Shown piece by piece: positions 57,469-64,000 of a DNA stretch of 64,000 bases. Source of the DNA: Calothrix sp. PCC 7507 (GTDB taxonomy: Bacteria; Cyanobacteriota; Cyanobacteriia; Cyanobacteriales; Nostocaceae); assembly GCF_000316575.1 (NCBI RefSeq), contig NC_019682.1:4090001-4154000 (forward strand). The letters are read 5' to 3'. The stretch's first letter is position 1, and every line of letters begins with the position of its first letter. The notes beneath the pieces were generated by a model. The model was not told where the DNA came from. It did no database searches and saw only the letters and a list, made by a program, of their open reading frames with translations. The translations under genes were made by a program, and so were the position numbers.

Positions 57469-60400
57469 ATGTCACAGGAGAAAGAACTGGAAATCCAGAT
57501 GCAATTTCTGGAAGAAGCAACAGATTACCTCAATACTCTAGAAGGAGTATTGCTGGAAATCGACGCCAGTAATCGCATCGATTTGGATAAAATTAACGGG
57601 GCACTACGGGCCGCTCATTCGATCAAAGGCGGCGCGGGGATGATGGGATTTCGGATGCTGAGTGATTTAGCTCATCGTCTGGAAGATTCTTTTAAAGTCT
57701 TAAAAACTCGGAAAAACTCGTTAGAAATTGATACTCAGTTACAAAGTTTACTGCTATCTGGAGTTGACTGGTTGCGCCAGATAGTGGAACTGCTTTCAGA
57801 AGGAAATGTCATTGAAGAGGAGTGGTTAGCCACCTTTTGTTATCCAGTATTTGATGAGCTGCATGAGCGTTTGGGCGATCCCAGCCCAGAAGATGCCACA
57901 ACCATGCTTTCCCCGGAAGATGGGCAAGACATTATCCCCTTGCTGTTTGAAACAGAAGTCGAAGGGTGTTTGCAGCGCCTAGAATCTGTATTGTTGGATA
58001 GCGAACAGCCTTGTTTGCAAGAAGAAGTGTCCATCATGGCAGCTGAATTGGGTGGTTTGGGGGAAATGCTCCAGTTAGCCGCCTTTACTCAGCTTTGTGA
58101 GTCAGTGACATACCACTTAACAACGGCTGCACCCCACCAAATTGCGGAAATTTCCCAGTTAGCCTTGCAAGCCTGGAGGCGATCGCAAGCTTTGGTGCTG
58201 ACTAACCAAATGGATAGCCTACCGACAGCTATTGAATTTAGCGCTCCAGATGTATTGTCAACAGCAGAGGCGATGCCAACGGCGGTACTCTACGAGAACC
58301 CCTCCAGGGAACGCGGAGCGACCATCGCCGAGTTTCTCGCCACGGATACAGCCGCAACTCACCCTATCGAAACCGAAATAGTCGCTGCGGATGTCTTGGA
58401 ATCAGCAGAAGGTGACGAAAGTTGGCTGGATGAAAAAATCATCGCTGCTAGTTTTGCATCCTTGGAAGCAGAATTTGCTGATGACATCGACGAACAAGTC
58501 GAGTTCCCCGAACTAACTACAGCAGATCCAGAAATTTCCCCCACAGATTACAGATTTGTGGAGCGCAAAAGCGAACCAGTTGGTGCTGGTAAAGAAAGGG
58601 AAACGCCGGAAAATACAGTCCGAGTTCCCAGTAAGCAACTTGAGCAAATCAATGATTTGTTTGGGGAACTGATCATCCAGCGGAACGGCCTCAACTTGCA
58701 GATGGAGAGATTACGCAAGCTAGTTCGCAATCTGAGCCAGCGTGTCCAAGTTCTCGACCGAGAAAATCAGGAATTACGGGCAGCATACGACAAAATTTCT
58801 ACTCAAGCCACAGCGTCATCAGGCATATCATCAGAACATAACTGGCAAACTAGCAACCACCAGACACAAGGCATAGAAAATGGGTTTGATGCCTTAGAAA
58901 TGGACCGCTACAGCGAATTAAACCTGCTATCGCAGGAAGTGATGGAAACTATTGTTCAGGTACAGGAAGTCACAACTGACGTTCAACTCAGTGTCGATGA
59001 TACAGATCAAATTGCCAGGAAATTAAGCAAAACATCAAAGCAGTTGCAGACAAAGCTGACGCAAGTCAGAATGCGTCCCCTATCCGATTTGATCGATCGC
59101 TTCCCCAGAGCCTTGCGCGACCTGAATCTAGAATATGGCAAAAATGTCCAGTTGAAAGTTGAAGGTGGCAACACCCTGATTGAACGCAGCATTTTAGAAG
59201 CTTTGAATGAGCCTTTAATGCATCTAGTGAGGAATGCTTTCGATCATGGTATCGAAGATGCTGCCACTCGCCGCACCTTGGGCAAACCAGAGCAGGGAGT
59301 GATTGAAATTAAAGCCACTCACCGCAGTAATCGCACGTTGATTACCATGCGTGATGATGGTCGGGGGATTTCTCTGGACAAAATACGCGATCGCGCCTTA
59401 ACTATGGGGTTAGATGCTTCCCTTTTGGCTGGTGCTAGTGATGAAGAACTATTATCACTAATTTTTGAACCCGGATTTACAACCTCCGATCAAGTGACAG
59501 CACTATCTGGTCGTGGTGTGGGAATGGATGTGGTACGCAACAACCTTAAACTTGTGCGAGGTGAAATCAAAGTTGATACCCAGCCAGGAGTCGGCACTAC
59601 TTTTACTCTATCAGTACCATTTACACTTTCAGTGGCACGAGTGCTACTGGTAGAAACCAATCGAATGCTCTTGGCATTTCCCACAGATGTCATTTCCGAA
59701 ATATTCTTACTCCAAAACGAGCAGGTTTTTGCAATGGCTGGTAGCGAAGTGATCAATTGGCAAGGAACTATGGTGCCATTGATCCGCATTGGTCGCTATT
59801 TAGAATTTAATGGGCCCCGTTACAATAACCCAGATTTGGAAACTCCAGCAGCAATTAATGCTAATAGTGTATTAATAGTCAAAAGCGGTAATCAACCAGT
59901 AGCAGTACAAGTAGACCGTTGTTGGGGTGAGCAAGAAGTAGCTATCCGCCAAATCGAAGGTGATATACCACTGCCGGAAGGCTTTAACAACTGCACAATT
60001 CTCGGTGATGGTCGGGTAGTACCATTAGTAAATACCAACGAGTTACTGTATTGGATTGCCACCAATCAACGCACCCCTAGAAGCAATCAATTACCATCGG
60101 CACGGTTAAAAACAGCGTTCCTGGTCTCTCATAATGAGAAATTACCCACACCTCCAGCTAACCAAAAAGGTACTATTTTAATTGTCGATGACTCGATTAA
60201 TGTTCGGCGCTTTTTAGCCCTCACTTTAGAAAAAGGAGGATACCAAGTAGAACAAGCTAAAGATGGTCAAGATGCCTTGGATAAACTTCAAAGTGGCTTG
60301 CAAGTCCAGGCAGTGATTTGTGATATTGAAATGCCTCGTCTTGATGGTTATGGCTTTTTAGGTCGGGTCAAATCAAACGTTGATATGCAAGATATTCCTG

Positions 60401-60564
60401 TTGCTATGCTGACCTCTCGCAGTAGCGCTAAACATCGGCAATTAGCAATTCAACTGGGTGCGAGAGCCTACTTTTCTAAACCATACAATGAACAGGAATT
60501 ACTCCGAACCCTAGAAGAAATCATTTTCTCCATAAATGGAACTTTGTCTTCTCACAACAATTGA
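57469..60564 (+). CDS. CheA-type hybrid histidine kinase with receiver (PilL/HmpE type)
   Basis: 1031 residues. The N-terminal HPt (about 1-110) has phospho-His50 in ALRAAHSIKGGAGMMG. Residues about 164-245 look like a second HPt-type helical bundle lacking His. An acidic linker (about 250-375) is followed by the dimerisation domain and the kinase core (HLVRNAFDHGIEDAA, MRDDGRGI, GRGVGMDVVRNN). Next are a CheW-like regulatory domain (about 725-870) and a C-terminal receiver (LIVDDSINVRR, CDIEMPRLDG, FSKPY). It phosphorylates the cluster's response regulators in response to the MCPs. Confidence 0.92.
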   Translation: MSQEKELEIQMQFLEEATDYLNTLEGVLLEIDASNRIDLDKINGALRAAHSIKGGAGMMGFRMLSDLAHRLEDSFKVLKTRKNSLEIDTQLQSLLLSGVDWLRQIVELLSEGNVIEEEWLATFCYPVFDELHERLGDPSPEDATTMLSPEDGQDIIPLLFETEVEGCLQRLESVLLDSEQPCLQEEVSIMAAELGGLGEMLQLAAFTQLCESVTYHLTTAAPHQIAEISQLALQAWRRSQALVLTNQMDSLPTAIEFSAPDVLSTAEAMPTAVLYENPSRERGATIAEFLATDTAATHPIETEIVAADVLESAEGDESWLDEKIIAASFASLEAEFADDIDEQVEFPELTTADPEISPTDYRFVERKSEPVGAGKERETPENTVRVPSKQLEQINDLFGELIIQRNGLNLQMERLRKLVRNLSQRVQVLDRENQELRAAYDKISTQATASSGISSEHNWQTSNHQTQGIENGFDALEMDRYSELNLLSQEVMETIVQVQEVTTDVQLSVDDTDQIARKLSKTSKQLQTKLTQVRMRPLSDLIDRFPRALRDLNLEYGKNVQLKVEGGNTLIERSILEALNEPLMHLVRNAFDHGIEDAATRRTLGKPEQGVIEIKATHRSNRTLITMRDDGRGISLDKIRDRALTMGLDASLLAGASDEELLSLIFEPGFTTSDQVTALSGRGVGMDVVRNNLKLVRGEIKVDTQPGVGTTFTLSVPFTLSVARVLLVETNRMLLAFPTDVISEIFLLQNEQVFAMAGSEVINWQGTMVPLIRIGRYLEFNGPRYNNPDLETPAAINANSVLIVKSGNQPVAVQVDRCWGEQEVAIRQIEGDIPLPEGFNNCTILGDGRVVPLVNTNELLYWIATNQRTPRSNQLPSARLKTAFLVSHNEKLPTPPANQKGTILIVDDSINVRRFLALTLEKGGYQVEQAKDGQDALDKLQSGLQVQAVICDIEMPRLDGYGFLGRVKSNVDMQDIPVAMLTSRSSAKHRQLAIQLGARAYFSKPYNEQELLRTLEEIIFSINGTLSSHNN

Positions 60565-60720
60565 ATGCAGAATTTGGTAATGGGTAATATTTATGTGTAA
60601 CAATTGCCAATTACCAATTCTGCTGCACTTGATGCCATATTCATCAATTATCCTGATTGCTATAGAGGATTCCTATTTAATTTTTTCCAAAATATACAGC
60701 ATTTGTAGGGCAGGCAATGC

Positions 60721-60833
60721 CTAGTGGTTTGTCAATTTTGTTTTGAGGGGTTTTTGGTAGTGCGGGCCGAAAAGCCCGCGTGAGCGAGACGCTCACACTA
60801 CAGTCCCTCATTTCAACCCTGACAGACTACTAG
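60721..60833. mobile_element. MITE-like element, family A, second copy
   Basis: 113 bp from CTAG to CTAG, the inverted orientation of 15679-15791 and the same length. Internal stem GTGAGCGAGACGCTCAC. Confidence 0.75.
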
Positions 60834-60993
60834 GCTGTTGACTTTGATGGAATTTTCACGTTTTTGGTTCATGCTATTTTTGTGCGAGTGTAAAATCTAT
60901 TTTCTGTCATTGCGTAGGCTTCGCCTACGCAATGACTACACAAATTTTGCCTGAATTTCTATCACCTAAAAAGGCACAGAGTCAACAGCCTAG
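60830..60993. mobile_element. MITE-like element, family B, second copy
   Basis: 164 bp with terminal inverted repeats CTAGGCTGTTGACT and AGTCAACAGCCTAG. It shares a CTAG with the family-A copy. An internal GCGTAGGCTTCGCCTACGC palindrome replaces the different insert found in the copy at 15788. Confidence 0.75.
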
Positions 60994-61318
60994 GCATTGC
61001 CCACCCTACTGCTGTATATCTTTTAGGTATATTTTAAGTATACAAATTCTTCATCAAAGATAAACATTATCCGTGATTTAATATACATTATAATTCACTA
61101 ATTTTAGTGTAGGTTCAGGTAAAACCTGGAAATTTGCGCTTTGAAACTCCTCTGGGATAACTAACGTTCAATACAGCTACTGTTTTTGACAGGCAAAGTT
61201 TTGCTGTGTTCAGATCCATATTATCCGAGAGTAGCCTGCCGTAATTCTTATTGATTACGGCAGAAAATAATTGTGGGAATTTTGTGTTTTATACTCGCTT
61301 ATTTAGAAAATTGACTTT

Positions 61319-64000
61319 ATGGTTCATAGATTTAATGGCAGTTACGCAAGGAAAAAATTAGGTTCTAACTTATCGTCAACCCTTCAAGTTATATCGCCAC
61401 CTATCGAATCAAGTGCTACGACGTATCAAATGCCTAAAAGGTCTTTAATACAAAGATTTTATAACCTCCCAATTAGCCGCAAACAATGGATTGCTTTACT
61501 GGCTTCTGAATTAGTATCTATTCTAGGAATAGGCATTGCAGGCACATTAATTATTAGTAGCGGTTTACGGACTCAATTAATTGAGCAAGCAAAATCAGAA
61601 GTTGCCGTTACAGATATTAATTACAATATCAAAGTTAATCAAATGGGCTTTGGCTTTCGGGGACAATCAGATAATCCAGCAATTATTAAAGCCGCCCAGA
61701 TTCATCAAGCAGGTACTGTCTTAGATGCGAAATTAAAAGCCGAAGTTAAACAAATTCTTGCCAATGAAATCAAGGCGCGCACGATTGAATATTCTACTCT
61801 AGTTGGTAAAGATTTTAAAATTATTGTCAATGCTAATGCTAATCGCAGCGGTGAAGTTTTTAATCCTAGTAATTTGATCAATGAGGTTTTCAAGAGTTCT
61901 CAACAAATTAAAGCTAGTAGAATTGTTAGCTGGTCAGAATTGAGTCGAGAGTCACCACCGTTACCAGATGGTTTTATTAAGCAAGATACTCTGATTCGTT
62001 ATACAATAACACCTGTTAAAGACCCAAATACAAAAGCAGTAATTGGGGCGTTGATTTCTGGGGATATCGTCAATGGTAAAGATACAATTGTCAGATCGAC
62101 ATTGAGGGCTACGGGAGGTGGTTACAGCGCTATTTATCTCCGCAAACCTACAGGAGAATTTGCCATAGCTACAGCTTTAGAACAAGGTCAATCAGAAGAT
62201 TTAAATCAAGCTATATCTAATGTTGCATTACCTGAAGATATTCGGAACTCCTTCCTCACAGCCGCCGCAAAATCACCAGAAGGGAAAATAGTTACTGGGC
62301 GTATAGTAATTGGTAAAGGTATTTATACAATAGCAGCGAAATCTATACCTGATAAAATTATTGAAGATGGTGATAAACAACGAATTATTTTTGGTGAAAA
62401 ACCAGCCGCTATTCTCGTGCGGGGAACTCCAGAGACTGCTCTGAATCAATTACTGGCACAAAGTTTAATTGTAGAAGTATGGATAGTTTTGGTGGCTTTG
62501 GGCATAGTTTTTATTTGGGCATTAATTCTCAGGCGAGCAATTATTACACCAATTGAAGATTTGCAACAAACAACCCAAAAGTTTGCTAATGGCGATCGCA
62601 CTTCTCGCTGTCAAGTCTTTGCTAGCGATGAGATAGGACAATTAGCTGTCACATTCAACAAAATGGCAGACAGCATTACAATCCAAGCTCGTTACCAAGA
62701 AAATGAAGCTAGATTAGCACAGCAACTTAATGAAATCACTGCTCACCTCAGAGAAACACTCAATAGCGAAAAAATATTAAAGGCCGCAGTCACTAATCTA
62801 CGAAACACTCTGACAGCCGATCGCTTGCTTGTCTATCGTTTGCACGATTCCTGGCAAGGTAAAATTATTGCAGAATCTGTTGGTTACGAATGGTCAGCAA
62901 CTTTAGGCGCAAACATTGCTCATCATTATTTTGGCGAGAATTCTTTAGAAGATTATGAAACAGGCGTTGTGAAAGCAGTTCACAACATTTACAAAGCCTC
63001 TTTAAGTCCATCGGAACTTGAGCAACTGGAATTATTAGCTGTCAAAGCTTACTTACTAGCACCTATTTTCGTCAATAAACAACTACACAGCTTATTAGTG
63101 GCTCATCAGTGTTCTGGGCAGCGTCAGTGGCAAAATATAGAAATCAATTTGTTTAAGCAGGTAGCAATTCAAGTTGGTTTTGCTCTAGAACAAGCAGAAC
63201 TGCTGCAAAAGCTAGAAACAGGCCGTCAAACGGCCGAAACAGTTTCAATGGGAGAAAGACAACAAAAAGAAGCCCTAGAACTACAAATTTTGCACCTTTT
63301 GCATGATATTGAAGGTGTCACCAGAGGTGATTTGACGGTGCGTGCTGATGTCAAAGCAGGAGAACTGGGTACCGTCGCTGACTTCTTTAACTCCATTGTC
63401 GAAAGTCTGCGGGGAATTGTCACCAAAGTCAAAACGTCGGCTACTCAAGTGAATTATGCGATCGCTTCTAATGAAGGCGCTATCAGTCAACTCGCCGCAG
63501 CAGCAATTACTCAAGCTGCTGAAATCAAGCATGTTCAGGACGCGATCGACCAAATAACCCATTCCATTCAATCTGTAGCCGAAAATGCTCAACAAGCCAC
63601 CATAATTGCTCAGAATGCTTCACGTTCTGCTACTGAAAGTCAACAAGCAATGGATCTAACAGTCGATAGCATCCTGACTGTGCGCGAAACTGTCGATGAA
63701 ACTGCGAAGAAAGTCAAGCGTCTAGGTGAATCTACTCAAGAAATTGCCCGTGTGGTGTCGTTGATTAACCAAATTGCCCTGCAAACCAACTTGCTAGCCA
63801 TCAACGCCGGTATTGAAGCCGGACGTGCGGGAGAAGAAAGTCAAGGTTTTGCCATAGTTGCAGAAGAGGTGGCTGAACTAGCGACGCGTTCGGCTTTCGC
63901 TACCCAAGAAGTTAAACAAATTGTGGCAAATATCCAACGGGAAACTGATGAGTTAGTACAAGCAATAGAACAGGGAACCACCCAGGTAGTGGAAGGGACA
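61319..64000 (+). CDS. second methyl-accepting chemotaxis protein, 3' end cut by window edge
   Basis: 894 codons open from the ATG at 61319 to the edge; an alternative ATG is at 61430. The order is TM1 (about 56-80), a periplasmic region of about 300 residues, TM2 (about 385-405), HAMP, a GAF domain and the MA domain including [28 protein letters not shown]. It is a paralogue of the upstream MCP: the [22 protein letters not shown] stretch is shared. The GAF domain lacks both Cys found in the first MCP ([10 protein letters not shown] and [21 protein letters not shown]). It is probably the last or near-last gene of the cluster. Confidence 0.9.
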   Translation, partial: MVHRFNGSYARKKLGSNLSSTLQVISPPIESSATTYQMPKRSLIQRFYNLPISRKQWIALLASELVSILGIGIAGTLIISSGLRTQLIEQAKSEVAVTDINYNIKVNQMGFGFRGQSDNPAIIKAAQIHQAGTVLDAKLKAEVKQILANEIKARTIEYSTLVGKDFKIIVNANANRSGEVFNPSNLINEVFKSSQQIKASRIVSWSELSRESPPLPDGFIKQDTLIRYTITPVKDPNTKAVIGALISGDIVNGKDTIVRSTLRATGGGYSAIYLRKPTGEFAIATALEQGQSEDLNQAISNVALPEDIRNSFLTAAAKSPEGKIVTGRIVIGKGIYTIAAKSIPDKIIEDGDKQRIIFGEKPAAILVRGTPETALNQLLAQSLIVEVWIVLVALGIVFIWALILRRAIITPIEDLQQTTQKFANGDRTSRCQVFASDEIGQLAVTFNKMADSITIQARYQENEARLAQQLNEITAHLRETLNSEKILKAAVTNLRNTLTADRLLVYRLHDSWQGKIIAESVGYEWSATLGANIAHHYFGENSLEDYETGVVKAVHNIYKASLSPSELEQLELLAVKAYLLAPIFVNKQLHSLLVAHQCSGQRQWQNIEINLFKQVAIQVGFALEQAELLQKLETGRQTAETVSMGERQQKEALELQILHLLHDIEGVTRGDLTVRADVKAGELGTVADFFNSIVESLRGIVTKVKTSATQVNYAIASNEGAISQLAAAAITQAAEIKHVQDAIDQITHSIQSVAENAQQATIIAQNASRSATESQQAMDLTVDSILTVRETVDETAKKVKRLGESTQEIARVVSLINQIALQTNLLAINAGIEAGRAGEESQGFAIVAEEVAELATRSAFATQEVKQIVANIQRETDELVQAIEQGTTQVVEGT

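Larger units (their letters stand above)
60565..61318. other. 750-bp gap with layered insertions
   Basis: A family-C element begins near 60659 and is interrupted in its palindromic core by joined elements A (60721-60833) and B (60830-60993). The core resumes as GCATTGCCCACCCTACTG. The rest, up to the second MCP, is AT-rich, with no gene. Confidence 0.6.

Overview
The window is chromosomal DNA from a filamentous, probably heterocyst-forming cyanobacterium of the Nostoc/Anabaena/Tolypothrix type. The evidence is the dense scatter of the octamer GCGATCGC (HIP1), moderate GC, and cyanobacterial marker genes: a CpcS-type phycobilin lyase, phytoene desaturase and synthase, heme oxygenase, FTR variable chain and NatB-type binding protein. 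Intergenic DNA is unusually rich in heptanucleotide tandem repeats, palindromes and small MITE-like elements, as expected for Nostocales. No phage, CRISPR array, rRNA or transposase gene was seen.

Layout: 1-6.2 kb carries a partial MBL-fold protein, a site-2 protease homologue, a cpcS/HEAT-repeat (NblB-like) pair, a TerB-like acidic protein and a PBP4-type carboxypeptidase. 6.3-21 kb carries ExoD and lipid-kinase proteins, an SPFH/NfeD pair, a zinc-ribbon/degenerate-kinase/PP2C fusion, ftrV, a YdcF protein, a kinase-like ATP-binding protein, rplY and purA. 21-32 kb carries a hybrid sensor kinase, an adenosine deaminase-like protein, two toxin-antitoxin modules, a Uma2 protein, a rhodanese lacking its catalytic Cys, mutL and nagZ. 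32-43 kb carries rlpA, crtP-crtB, tRNA-Ser, a NatB-like binding protein, a beta-barrel protein, a divergent pair of cell-wall hydrolases, a glycosyltransferase and an MFS permease. 43-51 kb carries tRNA-Arg, moaC, several small conserved proteins, an ABA4-like protein, a CobW GTPase, an F420-type reductase, heme oxygenase, an HNH nuclease, alr and tRNA-Leu. 52.3-64 kb is a co-directional chemosensory cluster (PATAN-REC, CheY, CheW, MCP, CheA-REC, second MCP cut by the window edge). It has the order of the cyanobacterial Pil/Hmp clusters that control type IV pilus motility.

Functional themes are pigment and carotenoid metabolism (cpcS, NblB-like, ho1, ftrV, crtP/crtB, ABA4-like), peptidoglycan turnover (dacB, nagZ, rlpA, C40 peptidase, class-A serine hydrolase, alr) and signalling.

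The most notable observations are: a 7-bp repeat tract inside mutL that could switch the reading frame; a toxin-antitoxin module flanked by a duplicated nagZ 3' end; a chemoreceptor GAF domain with two cysteines placed like a DXCF cyanobacteriochrome; a PP2C fused to an apparently decayed kinase domain; and two loci where the same two MITE families are joined at a shared CTAG. I could not run searches, so family assignments rest on recognised motifs and gene order.
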